DNA from: Methylomonas sp.
GTDB taxonomy: Bacteria; Pseudomonadota; Gammaproteobacteria; Methylococcales; Methylomonadaceae
Length of the DNA: 57,641 bases
Assembly (NCBI GenBank): GCA_002929135.1
Contig: PESC01000016.1
Span: 1-57,641, forward strand
Direction of reading: 5' to 3'
Shown one piece after another: positions 46,970 to 57,476 of the stretch (the first letter of the stretch is position 1; each line of letters opens with the position of its first letter). The notes under the pieces are model-generated. The model did not search any database, had not been told where the DNA came from, and saw only the letters and a list, made by a program, of their open reading frames with translations. Made by a program: the position numbers and the translations under genes.

Positions 46970-49648
46970 TCAACCGATGTCGTCGATCAATAACTGGGCG
47001 GCTTGCTTTTGCTCGTTGTTGCCTTTTTCCACGATCTCTTCCGCGATTTTCCGCGCCGTTTCGGTGTCACCCATGTCGATGTAGGCTTTTGCCAGGTCAA
47101 TTTTGGTTTCGAACTCGTCCATGTCGGTTAAATCGCTGACACCGAAGTCGAGGACGTCATCGTTGCCGGTTTTTGGGCGCGAATCCGGTGTTTCGAAATT
47201 GAAGTCGAAATTAAAGTCGTCGTTGTCCGCAACGATAGCGCCGGTTTTGCTGGCCGAAGGTGATGGTTGGGCTTCGATTTCTTTTGCGAGTGTTGCGAAA
47301 TCGGGGAAATCGAAGTGCTCCAGGCTTTCGATGCCGGGGTTATGGCTTGCAGCCGCTTGACCATGAGGTTTTGCTTCGGGCAAATCGAAATTGAAGTCGA
47401 AATCGTCGATGGTTTCGTTGGCGCTTGTCTTTTGCGGTTCGGTTTGTGGCGATGCAGGTTTGCTGGATTCGAGCGACAGCGTGCTCAGGTCGAAATCTAT
47501 GGATTCGATATCCGTGGCCGCCTTGGCCTTATCAGGTGCGGCAGCGGATTCGACGAAATCGAATGCGCTCAGATCGAAATCCAGGCCATTGTCGTTTGTT
47601 TGCTGGTGGCTGCCATCCAGTTTCAGTTCCGCGAGATCGGCGTCGAATTCGATCATCGAATCGAGGTCTGCCAGGTCGTCGTCGGCAGCGATGTCGAAGT
47701 TCGCTTTGGCGGGTGGGGCAGGCTTATTATCAGCCGCTAACGATCGGATATTCGCTGCGCCAGAACCACCAAACAAAGCGGAATCCGGGATGATCTCCCG
47801 GGCCATTTCGCTGACTTTGGCCCAGAATACGGCATCGGATTGTTTACCTTCGCGGGCGAGGTCGTGCGCATAGATTGAAAACGCATCGCGATTTTCGTTG
47901 GCGTAAAAAATCTCCAGTAATTTGAGTTTGTACTCATTTTTATGGGGCTGCTCTTTGATGGCCTTGCGAATCAGGTCTTCCGCCTGTTGATAGCGGCCAT
48001 ACGCCAGATAGACATCGGCTTCGGACAGTGGATCGATTTCGTTCTGATCGGTATCGAAGGCATCGAAGTCGCTCGGAGTGAAATCGCTGATGAACGAGCT
48101 TTCGCCGACGGTGCCTACGTCGTAGCTGCTGCTTGCTCCCATGTCCAGAACCGGTACGGAAAGACCGCTGTCGGCTTCAGGGATTTTGATTTGGCTGGCC
48201 GATGCAAACATGCTGTCGGTATTGGTTTGGGTTTCAATTTTGCGTTTACGCCACCACAGCCAGCCCAATCCACCCAGCAGGGTGGCGCCAATTCCACCTG
48301 CCGCGAACAAGTAAACGGGTGATTCGAGCAGGCTGTCTTCTTCAGGAGCCACTACCACTGCCGGTTTGGGGGGGGCTGGTGTTGCCGGTTCTGGTGCGAC
48401 GACAGGAGGGGCTGGCTCTGCGATGACCGGGGGCGCAGCGGGCGCTTCTGCCGGTTGAATAGCGGCAGGTTTTTCCGTCGGCACGCTGGCGACCTCTGTC
48501 ACTGGCGGTTGATCGACAGTCGGGGCTGTTTGGGGCGCGGCTTCCTGCGGCTTCTGGTCTTTGTTTTGCAGGGTAGCCAGTTGCTGATCTTTCAGCGCCA
48601 GCAGTTGTTGCATCATGCCGAGTTGCTGTTCGAGCTTTTCGATACGCGCTTGTAACGCTAAATCCTGGCCGCTCGGTGATGCACCTGCGGAAGCGACTAC
48701 GCCACCTTCAGCGCCTGTACTGTCCGTCGTCGGCTTTGCGTCGCTGCTGGTTTCGGGAATTTTGGCTTCGCTGGGCGCAACCAGTTCAAGGGATTTTCCG
48801 GCGTTTTTCTGTTCTGCCGCAAACGTTGGTTGCCTGGTGGCGAGTTTGGCCTTTTTGGCAGAGGGGGTAGTTGCCGCTTGCAGGGCATCGGTTTCAGGAA
48901 TCCTCAGGACGACGCCGATCTTCATGGAGTCCATGTCGCCCCGATTGAAGGCGTCCGGATTGGCCTGGAACAAGGCATACATCATTTGCCGTGTCGGCAC
49001 GTTGTGTTCGGCACCCAGGCGTTCGGCGATACTCCACAGCGTTTCCGCTGCACGGGTTGGCCCATATTCGCCCGCAGCAGGCGTGTCGGCAGTAATGCGT
49101 GGCTGTGTATCCTTGGCTTCTGGTGCCGCGCGGCGACGTGGCGTGTAGGGTCTGCGAGCGGGTCGATCGTCGTCGTTCGACAGCGTTGCCGCCGCAGTCG
49201 GAATGCCTGCGACAGGCGGCAAGGTCTGTGCCGACGGATGAATGACGGGTGGGTCGACCAGAAGCGTGAACTCCCGCGTCTGGGCGCCTTGCGGCCAGGT
49301 GACTTCCAGCAGGAAGTTGAGAAAAGGTTCGGTCAAGGCTTCGCGGGAGGTGACTTTCACCACCATGCTGCCGTCAGTGCGGGTAACTGTTTCGAAGTGG
49401 AGTTTGGATAAGAAGTAGGTCCATGGCACACCTGCCCGGTCGAATTTTTCCGGCGGGGCTAGGCGTACGTGAATGTCGGCCGGGTTTTCGCCCGGCGCCA
49501 GCGTCAGTACGATTTCGGCATGGAGGTTTTGATCGAGTGAGGAATGCAGGCGAATATCGCCTATGCCCAAAGCCTGCACGCCGACCGGCATTAGCAACGT
49601 CATTGCCGCCAGCGTTTTAGCCAAACCAATCACATTCTTTTCCTTCAC
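46970..49648 (-). CDS. fimV: FimV-like peptidoglycan-binding/TPR hub protein
   Basis: An 892-residue protein. It has a signal peptide (1-26, ending VQALG), the conserved periplasmic FimV domain (LHSSLDQNLHAEIVL ... LEVTWPQGAQTREFTLLVDPP), a LysM module (about 190-250, ETLWSIAERL ... GVVLRIPE), a Pro/Ala-rich linker with a coil, one membrane helix (about 442-463, YLFAAGGIGATLLGGLGWLWW), a cytoplasmic TPR pair and the FimV C-terminal domain (KIDLAKAYIDMGDTETARKIAEEIV). FimV organises type IV pili and polar signalling. It follows asd as in pseudomonads, but truA, which usually follows, is elsewhere. Confidence 0.92.
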   Translation of the reverse strand: MKEKNVIGLAKTLAAMTLLMPVGVQALGIGDIRLHSSLDQNLHAEIVLTLAPGENPADIHVRLAPPEKFDRAGVPWTYFLSKLHFETVTRTDGSMVVKVTSREALTEPFLNFLLEVTWPQGAQTREFTLLVDPPVIHPSAQTLPPVAGIPTAAATLSNDDDRPARRPYTPRRRAAPEAKDTQPRITADTPAAGEYGPTRAAETLWSIAERLGAEHNVPTRQMMYALFQANPDAFNRGDMDSMKIGVVLRIPETDALQAATTPSAKKAKLATRQPTFAAEQKNAGKSLELVAPSEAKIPETSSDAKPTTDSTGAEGGVVASAGASPSGQDLALQARIEKLEQQLGMMQQLLALKDQQLATLQNKDQKPQEAAPQTAPTVDQPPVTEVASVPTEKPAAIQPAEAPAAPPVIAEPAPPVVAPEPATPAPPKPAVVVAPEEDSLLESPVYLFAAGGIGATLLGGLGWLWWRKRKIETQTNTDSMFASASQIKIPEADSGLSVPVLDMGASSSYDVGTVGESSFISDFTPSDFDAFDTDQNEIDPLSEADVYLAYGRYQQAEDLIRKAIKEQPHKNEYKLKLLEIFYANENRDAFSIYAHDLAREGKQSDAVFWAKVSEMAREIIPDSALFGGSGAANIRSLAADNKPAPPAKANFDIAADDDLADLDSMIEFDADLAELKLDGSHQQTNDNGLDFDLSAFDFVESAAAPDKAKAATDIESIDFDLSTLSLESSKPASPQTEPQKTSANETIDDFDFNFDLPEAKPHGQAAASHNPGIESLEHFDFPDFATLAKEIEAQPSPSASKTGAIVADNDDFNFDFNFETPDSRPKTGNDDVLDFGVSDLTDMDEFETKIDLAKAYIDMGDTETARKIAEEIVEKGNNEQKQAAQLLIDDIG

Positions 49649-49717
49649 GGTTTACCTCAGCAGAGTCGATCAGACCGAAAGCGACGGGCGCATTCGAAAT
49701 GTGGGCTAAATGTTAGC

Positions 49718-50740
49718 CTAGATGTAGTTTTTTACCAGAACCTCCGCGATCTGGATGCTGTTAAGCGCTGCACCTTTTCTCACATTGTCAGCAACGACCC
49801 ACAGATTGATGCCGTTGGGATGCGAAATGTCTTCACGGATACGCCCGACGTACACATCATCATGGCCTGACGATTCGGTGACGGCGGTTGGGTAGCCACC
49901 ATTGACCCGTTCGTCGACGACGGTAACGCCCGCTGCTTTCGATAGCAGATCGCGCACACGCTCGGCGCTGATTTTCTGTTTGGTTTCGATGTGCACGGCT
50001 TCGGAATGACCAAAGAACACCGGCACCCGCACCGCCGTGGGGTTGACCTCAATGCTGGCGTCACCCATGATTTTGCGGGTTTCCCAGACCATTTTCATTT
50101 CTTCCTTGGTATAGCCGTTGTCCATGAACACATCGATTTGCGGCAAGCAATTGAAGGCGATCTGCTTGGGATAAACGCTGGGTTCGATTGGCCTGGCGTT
50201 GAGCAGATTGGCGGTTTGTTTGGCCAGCTCCTCGATGGCGTCCTTGCCGGTGCCGGACACTGCCTGATAGGTGGCGACGTTGATGCGGCGGATGCCGACT
50301 GCGTCGTAAATCGGCTTCAATGCCACCAGCATCTGGATGGTCGAACAATTGGGATTGGCGATGATGCCGCGATTTTTATAATCGGCGACTTTCTCCGGAT
50401 TGACTTCCGGCACCACCAGCGGAATGTCGTCGTCGTAGCGGAATTGCGAGGTGTTGTCGATGACCACGCATCCCGCTGCCGCCGCCTTGGGCGCGTACTC
50501 GGCGGACACCGAGGCACCCGGCGAGAACAGGCCGATCTGCACCCTGGAAAAATCGAACGTGGCCAGGTCTTCGACGATCAGCGACTCGCCTCTGAACGCA
50601 ATCCGCTTGCCCACCGAACGCTCGCTGGCCAGCGCATACAGCTTGCCGACCGGAAACTGGCGCTGCTCCAGAATTTCGATCATGGTTTCGCCAACGGCGC
50701 CGGTAGCGCCGACGACAGCGACATCATAAGTTTTCGACAT
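49718..50740 (-). CDS. asd: Aspartate-semialdehyde dehydrogenase
   Basis: A 340-residue enzyme reducing aspartyl phosphate to the semialdehyde, feeding lysine/diaminopimelate, threonine and methionine synthesis. The NADP fold is VAVVGATGAVGETM; the catalytic Cys132 is in NPNCSTIQML; the late His is in RVPVFFGHSEAVHIE. It follows leuD by 20 bases, so it is probably co-transcribed with leuCD. In most relatives leuB stands between them. Confidence 0.95.
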   Translation of the reverse strand: MSKTYDVAVVGATGAVGETMIEILEQRQFPVGKLYALASERSVGKRIAFRGESLIVEDLATFDFSRVQIGLFSPGASVSAEYAPKAAAAGCVVIDNTSQFRYDDDIPLVVPEVNPEKVADYKNRGIIANPNCSTIQMLVALKPIYDAVGIRRINVATYQAVSGTGKDAIEELAKQTANLLNARPIEPSVYPKQIAFNCLPQIDVFMDNGYTKEEMKMVWETRKIMGDASIEVNPTAVRVPVFFGHSEAVHIETKQKISAERVRDLLSKAAGVTVVDERVNGGYPTAVTESSGHDDVYVGRIREDISHPNGINLWVVADNVRKGAALNSIQIAEVLVKNYI

Positions 50741-50760
50741 GATGATTTCCTGTTGCAGCC

Positions 50761-51390
50761 TTAGAACAGCCAGGGGGCACGTTGGGCGCGTTCGGCTTCG
50801 TAAGCCTTGATTTTATCGGCGTGTTGCAGAGTCAGGCCGATGTCGTCCAGACCATTCAGCAAACGATGACGACGGGTTTCATCGACGTTAAAGGCAATGT
50901 TTTGTCCGCCAGGCGTGGTAATGGTCTGCGTACTCAGGTCTATCGTCAGTTGGTAGCCGTCATCGAGTTCCTTGAATAACTGATCGACGGTTGCCGCAGG
51001 CAACACGATGGGCAAAATGCCGTTCTTGAAGCAGTTGTTGAAGAAAATATCGGCAAAGCTCGGCGCGATGATGGCGCGGAAGCCGTAATCCTCCAGTGCC
51101 CATGGCGCGTGTTCACGCGACGAACCGCAGCCGAAATTTTCACGGGTCAGCAGAATCTGTGCTCCTTGGTATTGCGGTCGATTCAGCACGAAATCTTTGT
51201 TCAGGGGGCGATGGCTGCAATCCATGTCGGGTTCGCCATGATCGAGATAACGCCATTCGTCGAACAAATACGGGCCGAAACCGGCGCGGCGGATCGATTT
51301 CAAAAATTGCTTGGGGATGATGGCATCGGTATCGATATTGGCTCGATCCAGTGGGGCGACCAAGGCGGTCAACGTGGTAAAGGCTCTCAT
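50761..51390 (-). CDS. leuD: 3-isopropylmalate dehydratase small subunit LeuD
   Basis: A 209-residue swivel-domain subunit that, with LeuC, isomerises 2- to 3-isopropylmalate. [17 protein letters not shown] and [19 protein letters not shown] are the family signatures. Start ATG 51390 overlaps the leuC stop (ATGA), giving coupled translation and a 1:1 ratio. Confidence 0.96.
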   Translation of the reverse strand: MRAFTTLTALVAPLDRANIDTDAIIPKQFLKSIRRAGFGPYLFDEWRYLDHGEPDMDCSHRPLNKDFVLNRPQYQGAQILLTRENFGCGSSREHAPWALEDYGFRAIIAPSFADIFFNNCFKNGILPIVLPAATVDQLFKELDDGYQLTIDLSTQTITTPGGQNIAFNVDETRRHRLLNGLDDIGLTLQHADKIKAYEAERAQRAPWLF

Positions 51391-52796
51391 GCAGCGTCCT
51401 CCGCGACATTGACAAAGTGGCCTGCAATGGCCGCAGCAGCAGCCATTGCAGGACTGACCAGATGGGTACGGCCACCGTAACCCTGGCGACCTTCGAAATT
51501 GCGGTTCGAGGTCGATGCACAGTGTTCACCCGCCTCCAGTCGGTCGGCATTCATCGCCAGACACATCGAACAACCCGGTTCGCGCCATTCGAAATCGGCG
51601 TCGGTGAATATTTTGTCCAGACCTTCGGCCTCGGCTTGCTGTTTGATAAGCCCGGAACCGGGAACCACCAACACCTGTTTGACGGATGCCGCTTTTTTAC
51701 GGCCTTTGATCGTCGCTGCCGCCGCGCGCAAATCCTCGATGCGCGAGTTGGTGCACGAGCCAATGAAAACCTTGTCGAGTTTGATATCGGTGATTTTCTG
51801 ACCAGCGTCGAGACCCATGTATTGCAACGCGCGTTCGATGCCTTGCCGCCTGACCGGATCGGCTTCCTGGGCAGGATCGGGAATGCGGGCATCGACCGGC
51901 AACACCATTTCCGGCGATGTACCCCAGCTAACCTGCGGCTTGATGCTGGCGGCATCGATTTCGATGACCTTGTCGAACCGGGCATCCGCATCCGAGTGCA
52001 GTTTTTGCCAGCAGCGGACGGCCAGGTGCCAGTCGTCGCCTTTGGGTGAATACGGGCGATCACGGTAGAAGTCGATGGTCACGTCATCGCAGGCAATCAA
52101 ACCAGCGCGGGCACCGGCTTCGATAGCCATGTTGCAGATGGTCATCCGGCCTTCCATGCTCAGTGCGCGTATGGCGTCGCCGCCGAATTCGATGGTGTAG
52201 CCGGTGCCGCCGGCGGTGCCGATCTGGCCGATGATGGCCAGAATGATGTCTTTTGCGGTGACGCCGGGGCCGGTTTTGCCATTGACGCCAATCAACATGT
52301 TTTTGGCTTTTTTCTGCACCAGACACTGGGTTGCCAAGGCATGTTCGACTTCTGAAGTGCCTATGCCGAAAGCCAGCGCGGCGGATGCGCCATGGGTCGA
52401 GGTATGCGAGTCACCGCAGACCACGGTCATGCCGGGCAGAGTGGCACCCTGCTCGGGGCCGACGACGTGGACGATGCCTTGACGAATGTCGCTCATGTGA
52501 AATTCGGTGATGCCGAATTCCTTGCAGTTGCTGCCCAGGGTTTCGACTTGCAAACGCGACACCGGATCGGCGATGCCTTGGGCGCGGTCGGTGGTGGGGA
52601 TGTTGTGATCGGCAACCGCCAGATTGCGTGCCACCCGCCAGGGCTGACGGCCCGACAGGCGCAAGCCTTCGAAAGCTTGCGGCGAGGTGACTTCGTGCAG
52701 CAGTTGGCGATCGATGTAAATCAGGCACGAGCCGTCGTCTTCAGTGTGGACGACGTGATCGTCCCAGAGTTTGTCGTATAAGGTTTTACCTGCCAT
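51387..52796 (-). CDS. leuC: 3-isopropylmalate dehydratase large subunit LeuC
   Basis: A 469-residue aconitase-like subunit. [10 protein letters not shown] is the family signature; the 4Fe-4S cysteines lie in [16 protein letters not shown] and [13 protein letters not shown] start at ATG 52796 ([16 protein letters not shown]), preceded by GAGAGAAG; the longer in-frame start lacks family resemblance and runs toward a mobile repeat 37 bases upstream. The operon is leuC-leuD-asd, with leuB and leuA absent from this site. Confidence 0.95.
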   Translation of the reverse strand: MAGKTLYDKLWDDHVVHTEDDGSCLIYIDRQLLHEVTSPQAFEGLRLSGRQPWRVARNLAVADHNIPTTDRAQGIADPVSRLQVETLGSNCKEFGITEFHMSDIRQGIVHVVGPEQGATLPGMTVVCGDSHTSTHGASAALAFGIGTSEVEHALATQCLVQKKAKNMLIGVNGKTGPGVTAKDIILAIIGQIGTAGGTGYTIEFGGDAIRALSMEGRMTICNMAIEAGARAGLIACDDVTIDFYRDRPYSPKGDDWHLAVRCWQKLHSDADARFDKVIEIDAASIKPQVSWGTSPEMVLPVDARIPDPAQEADPVRRQGIERALQYMGLDAGQKITDIKLDKVFIGSCTNSRIEDLRAAAATIKGRKKAASVKQVLVVPGSGLIKQQAEAEGLDKIFTDADFEWREPGCSMCLAMNADRLEAGEHCASTSNRNFEGRQGYGGRTHLVSPAMAAAAAIAGHFVNVAEDAA

Positions 52797-52832
52797 GTTG
52801 CTTCTCTCTCGTAGGCCACGCATCGCGTAGCT

Positions 52833-52937
52833 GATTGAATGTAACCGTTCAGCCCCCACCTTAAATCCCCTCTCCCTGTGGGAGAGGGCTAGGGTGAGGG
52901 CACAAAATAGACGGGGGCTGAACGGTTACGATTGAAT
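52833..52937. mobile_element. 89-bp MITE with perfect 17-bp ends and 8-bp target duplication
   Basis: GTAACCGTTCAGCCCCC (52841-52857) and its exact reverse complement (52913-52929) bound the element. GATTGAAT occurs immediately outside both ends (52833-52840 and 52930-52937). The core is a CCCTCTCCC-TGT-GGGAGAGGG hairpin (52868-52888) of the same REP family as in ygiQ. A GTAA-beginning terminal repeat with an 8-bp duplication is the IS66 family pattern. It encodes no protein and sits in the leuC leader, after adk. Confidence 0.85.
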
Positions 52938-52983
52938 TGGGTATTTGTCGGTCGGGACGGTACGCCGTGCGTGCCCGGCGTTG

Positions 52984-53991
<1,008 letters not shown>

Positions 53992-54396
53992 CTATTGGCA
54001 CCCAGGCCCTTGCTGCAGCGTACCTTCGACCGTGGTTGCGCCGACAAAACAAATGGCGCCATTGTTATGGTAGACATCGTAAGAAAAGCTGCTGCCGCCA
54101 CTGTAGTTGTAAACGACAGTATTCCCACTTCGCCCCCAGGAACCAAGAACCGTCGTCGGATCAACGCGATCATTCGGCCCTTTTTTGTAATCCGACAAGG
54201 TGCCGTTCGCGGCATGTATTTCTTGCGCAGCCCAACCGCCTGTGCTCGGCACACAAACCGTTCTGCCCGCCAACAACGTTTCAATAGCCTGATCATTGAC
54301 CCTATTTTGATTAGTTTGCGAAACGGTCGCGCAATTTGCCTGGGCTTGCGCCAAACAAAATACCGATAAACCTGCTGTAACCAAAATGCGATTCAT
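53992..54396 (-). CDS. Small secreted protein, unknown function
   Basis: A 134-residue protein from ATG 54396, with a strong GGAGG about 6 nt upstream. Residues 1-21 (MNRILVTAGLSVFCLAQAQAN) are a signal peptide. The mature chain contains CATVSQTNQNRVNDQAIETLLAGRTVCV and later SFSYDVYHNNGAICFVG, with several cysteines that could pair in the periplasm. I do not recognise a family with confidence. It stands alone, 45 bases past the end of the DHH gene on the same strand. Confidence 0.6.
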   Translation of the reverse strand: MNRILVTAGLSVFCLAQAQANCATVSQTNQNRVNDQAIETLLAGRTVCVPSTGGWAAQEIHAANGTLSDYKKGPNDRVDPTTVLGSWGRSGNTVVYNYSGGSSFSYDVYHNNGAICFVGATTVEGTLQQGPGCQ

Positions 54397-54441
54397 AACA
54401 ACCTCCAGAAATGGACAAAATTGACACACACTACACGCCGA

Positions 54442-55401
54442 TCATCGGCGATAAAAATCAGCCATCGCATCGATGAACGCCGCCACCGATTCGTCGGCCA
54501 ATTGGTTGATGCCGGCCGCCGCCTTGCGACCGCCACCGCCGGGAAAGCGCGAACAGACTTCGTCCGCACCGGATTTGCTCGATAACGGCGCACGAACGCT
54601 GACGACATGACCGCCCGCCGGGTGGCGGCTCAACACCGCATGCGCCCGCTCGGGATGGCGATTGGCCAGTTCGTTGCTCCACACACCAGCCACACGCCTG
54701 GCCCAGGCCTGGTCGGGCAACATAAAAATAGCGACCTGCTCGTCGCGATAAAGGCTTTCGACATGCCAGGCCAGCGCCATATCATTGTGATAGCCGTCCA
54801 GCAGGCGCCGGTACAGGGCGGGTTTGGCCGCCAGAAAGTCGAACGGCGTCGTGAAAGTCGCCAGTTCCTGGTACAACTCGACCGGGTGAATGTGCAGATC
54901 ATCGATGCTGGCGCCATAGGCGTTGTAATTGATGCAAACACCCAGTTGCTTGAGTTGCTCGGTCTGCCCGGCATTCAAGCCCAGGTTTTGTGCCAGCTTC
55001 AATGCAGCAGGGTGCAAATTGTCGCCAAAGGCACCGGTTATCGCCCAGGCAGAGAACCGGTGCTGAAGTAAGCGGTCGATCAGCAGACTGGTGCAGACAT
55101 CGGCATCGGTGTCGATGATCGCGCTAAAACCCTGATGACTGGGCACGTCGCTGGCTTGGTGATGATCGACATAAAACACCGACACCCCTCGCGTCAGCAA
55201 GGTCAGCAAAGCAGTGCGGTTTTTATCCAGCGACACATCCAGCACCGTCACGCTGTCGCCTGCCGTGGCCTCGACCCGTTCGAGCAAGGCAATGTCACGC
55301 TTGACACCGCTAACCCGTGTGGCCACCCTGGGTTCGGCCAGGCGCAATTGCACCAAGGCACAAATACCATCGGCGTCGCCATTGAATACATCGAAATTCA
55401 T
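54442..55401 (-). CDS. DHH-family phosphoesterase, possible pAp phosphatase/nanoRNase
   Basis: A 319-residue protein with a DHH domain (FNGDADGICALVQL with the first Asp pair; VFYVDHHQAS) and a C-terminal DHHA1-type substrate domain (VCSRFPGGGGRKAAAGI). Such two-metal phosphoesterases include NrnA-like nanoRNases and pAp phosphatases, and RecJ. ATG 55401 (MNFDVFNGDADG) is chosen because the GAAGG at the cysC stop is well spaced for it; ATG 55407 is only a few bases from it. It directly follows cysC, whose pathway produces pAp, so a pAp-hydrolysing role is a reasonable inference. Confidence 0.82.
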   Translation of the reverse strand: MNFDVFNGDADGICALVQLRLAEPRVATRVSGVKRDIALLERVEATAGDSVTVLDVSLDKNRTALLTLLTRGVSVFYVDHHQASDVPSHQGFSAIIDTDADVCTSLLIDRLLQHRFSAWAITGAFGDNLHPAALKLAQNLGLNAGQTEQLKQLGVCINYNAYGASIDDLHIHPVELYQELATFTTPFDFLAAKPALYRRLLDGYHNDMALAWHVESLYRDEQVAIFMLPDQAWARRVAGVWSNELANRHPERAHAVLSRHPAGGHVVSVRAPLSSKSGADEVCSRFPGGGGRKAAAGINQLADESVAAFIDAMADFYRR

Positions 55402-55411
55402 GGGCATGCCT

Positions 55412-56035
55412 TCAGTCGGTTAGGTTGGGCATAACGATACCCCGGTTTGCCAGTAAATCGACGACGAGTTCGACACAATCATCCAGCGATTGGCACCCGG
55501 TATCGATGCGTAACTCGGGGGCTTCAGGCGGTTCGTAGGGCGACGAAATACCGGTGAAATGGCTGATCTGGCCTTGCCTGGCCTTTTGGTACAAGCCCTT
55601 GACATCGCGCTGCTCGCAAATGGCCAGATCGCAGGCGCAGTGGATTTCGATGAAGTCGCCATGCGGCACCAGGCGACGCGCCATGGCCCGTTCGGCGCGA
55701 AACGGCGAGATGAACGCCGTCAAGGTAATAATGCCAGCCTCCAGCATCAGCTTGGCCACTTCGGCGACACGGCGGATGTTTTCCTGTCGGTCGGCATCGG
55801 TAAACCCCAGATCGCTGCACAAGCCGTGGCGCACATTGTCGCCGTCCAGCACGAAAGTCCTGCATCCCTGATGGTGCAGACGCTCCTCGACCGCATGTGC
55901 CAGTGTCGATTTGCCCGCACCCGACAAGCCGGTAAACCACAAGATCACCGCCCGATGATTATTTTGCTGCTCGCGGCGGCTGCGGTTGACGGTGGCGTGA
56001 TGCCAGACTGTATTCGTGCTGCGTGTTGTGGTCAT
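55412..56035 (-). CDS. cysC: Adenylylsulfate (APS) kinase CysC
   Basis: A 207-residue kinase that phosphorylates APS to PAPS. The P-loop is [49 protein letters not shown] is the APS site; [13 protein letters not shown] and [21 protein letters not shown] follow. It stands free of cysN/cysD. Start ATG 56035 ([11 protein letters not shown]) is chosen over a TTG at 56050; neither has a strong ribosome site. PAPS serves assimilation or sulfation. Confidence 0.93.
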   Translation of the reverse strand: MTTTRSTNTVWHHATVNRSRREQQNNHRAVILWFTGLSGAGKSTLAHAVEERLHHQGCRTFVLDGDNVRHGLCSDLGFTDADRQENIRRVAEVAKLMLEAGIITLTAFISPFRAERAMARRLVPHGDFIEIHCACDLAICEQRDVKGLYQKARQGQISHFTGISSPYEPPEAPELRIDTGCQSLDDCVELVVDLLANRGIVMPNLTD

Positions 56036-56056
56036 TGCAAATCGTGGCAACTCGCG

Positions 56057-56416
56057 TCAGTGGCCATAACCCAGGTCACGAATCTGGGTCAGAATGCCGT
56101 CCTCGAAATAAAGCTGTTGCTTGAACCTTCGCGGGCCAAAGTTATAAATCCATTCTTCAATCGTGATTTCGTCGAAGCGTTCCAGTTGCACGACACCAGT
56201 GGAATGGCGGAACCTTCCGCCCCTGACGGCACGACGCTCGGAAACCGAATCTGGGTCACCGCATCGGTCGAGTACATCGAGTTTGTGATCGCCCACCTGC
56301 ACCAGTTGACGACCACAGCGCAATGCATGGGCTGGGGCGATGGGCAACAAAGCCATGAGCAAAACCCAGGCAAGCGTCCGTATACCCGTCAGGACGCCAC
56401 TGCTACGACTGCCCAT
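56057..56416 (-). CDS. DUF2845 family exported protein
   Basis: A 119-residue protein. It has an N-terminal signal or anchor (residues about 8-32, LAWVLLMALLPIAPAHA), then LRCGRQLVQVGDHKLDVLDRCGDPDSVSERR with two conserved cysteines, and a beta-rich end (EEWIYNFGPRRFKQQLYFEDGIL). This matches DUF2845, related in plan to SmpA/OmlA-type small outer-membrane proteins. The function is unknown. ATG 56416 shares a base with the def stop (TGATG), so translation is coupled. Confidence 0.85.
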   Translation of the reverse strand: MGSRSSGVLTGIRTLAWVLLMALLPIAPAHALRCGRQLVQVGDHKLDVLDRCGDPDSVSERRAVRGGRFRHSTGVVQLERFDEITIEEWIYNFGPRRFKQQLYFEDGILTQIRDLGYGH

Positions 56417-56946
56417 CACGCCTGCTCCCGCTGTTTCAAAAATTCAGTTTCCGCAATGATGTCGCGGTTGCTCTCGACCCGATCCAGGAAAACCAGGCCC
56501 AGCAGATGGTCGTATTCGTGCTGAAAAACCCGTGCCGGGAAACCGTCAAGCACACACTGGCAGTGCTCGCCGCTCTCGTTTTGAAAACTCACCTCGACCG
56601 ACTGGTAACGCGGCACCCGTGCGCGTATGCCCGGCACACTCAGACAGCCTTCCCAATCGGTCACCACCGTAGCATCGATGACTTGATAAACCGGGTTGAC
56701 CATGACCAGCGGCGCCATGAGCGGCGCATGGGGATAGCGCGAGCCGGGACGTGAGGCCACTATGATGATTTGTCTGGCGTGATGAACTTGTGGTGCGGCA
56801 ATGCCGACACCGTTACCCGCCATCATCAAGCGCTGCATGGCGGCCAGCGTCGTGCGGAACTCCGGGCAATCGAAATCATCGACAGGCAGGGCTTGCTGGC
56901 GCAGTACGTCGGCGCCCAGTTGTGCAATCGCGTTGTGCTCGGTCAT
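56416..56946 (-). CDS. def: Peptide deformylase
   Basis: A 176-residue Fe/Zn enzyme that removes the formyl group from nascent proteins. Motif I is GVGIAAPQV, motif II EGCLSVPG with the metal Cys, and motif III QHEYDHL with two metal His and the catalytic Glu. I start at ATG 56946 (MTEHNAIAQLG), with AGGTGG upstream; the longer frame to 57018 is not needed. It is not next to fmt, so it may be a second deformylase. It overlaps the DUF2845 gene. Confidence 0.92.
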   Translation of the reverse strand: MTEHNAIAQLGADVLRQQALPVDDFDCPEFRTTLAAMQRLMMAGNGVGIAAPQVHHARQIIIVASRPGSRYPHAPLMAPLVMVNPVYQVIDATVVTDWEGCLSVPGIRARVPRYQSVEVSFQNESGEHCQCVLDGFPARVFQHEYDHLLGLVFLDRVESNRDIIAETEFLKQREQA

Positions 56947-57141
56947 GTTCGCCACCTGTCGGTATTCGTCGACACCCAAATCAGTTGCGCTGGGCAGTAT
57001 ACTGCGGCTGACGGGCATTCGCCCGCCTGTACTTGACGAATGGTTTTTGCGATAGTACCGCCGCTGTTTTCAGCCATGACAAGCCACAACATCGCATCAA
57101 CAAAAATAACCAACGACACATCCCATCATCAGGAGATCGCA

Positions 57142-57474
57142 ATGAAAAAACTGCACAAAACACCGTTCGCCATCGCCATAGGCGCATCCTTGCTGCCGCT
57201 GACCGTATCAGCCAGCCAGATTGACAACCCGTTTGCCTTGTCCGACTTGGGATCAGGCTATATGCAAACAGCCGAAGCCGGGAAAGACGGCGCATCGAAA
57301 ATGAAAGACGGCGCCTGCGGTGAAGGCAAATGCGGCGGCGCCATGATGCAAAAAAGCACCGACAGCAAAGCCCTGGAAGGCAAATGCGCCGGCAACAAAC
57401 CTGCACCCGCCGCCGAACAACCGAAAGATGGCAAACAGCCAGAAATGAAGTGCGGCGCCGATATGAAGATGTAA
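57142..57474 (+). CDS. HvfA/bufferin-like precursor of a modified copper-binding peptide
   Basis: A 110-residue protein from ATG 57142, with AGGAG 7 nt upstream. Residues 1-24 are a signal peptide (TVSA). DNPFALSDLGSGYMQTAE is the conserved start of the mature part. Four Cys lie at 59, 64, 82 and 104, in GEGKCGG (EGKCG 61-65), EGKCA (79-83) and EMKCG. In HvfA of Haemophilus, EGKCG cysteines are converted by HvfB/HvfC (DUF692 and DUF2063 relatives) to oxazolone/thioamide groups that bind copper. Neither partner is in the window; only a repeat follows for 160 bases. The motif is clear; modification here is inferred. Confidence 0.8.
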   Translation: MKKLHKTPFAIAIGASLLPLTVSASQIDNPFALSDLGSGYMQTAEAGKDGASKMKDGACGEGKCGGAMMQKSTDSKALEGKCAGNKPAPAAEQPKDGKQPEMKCGADMKM

Positions 57475-57476
57475 AC

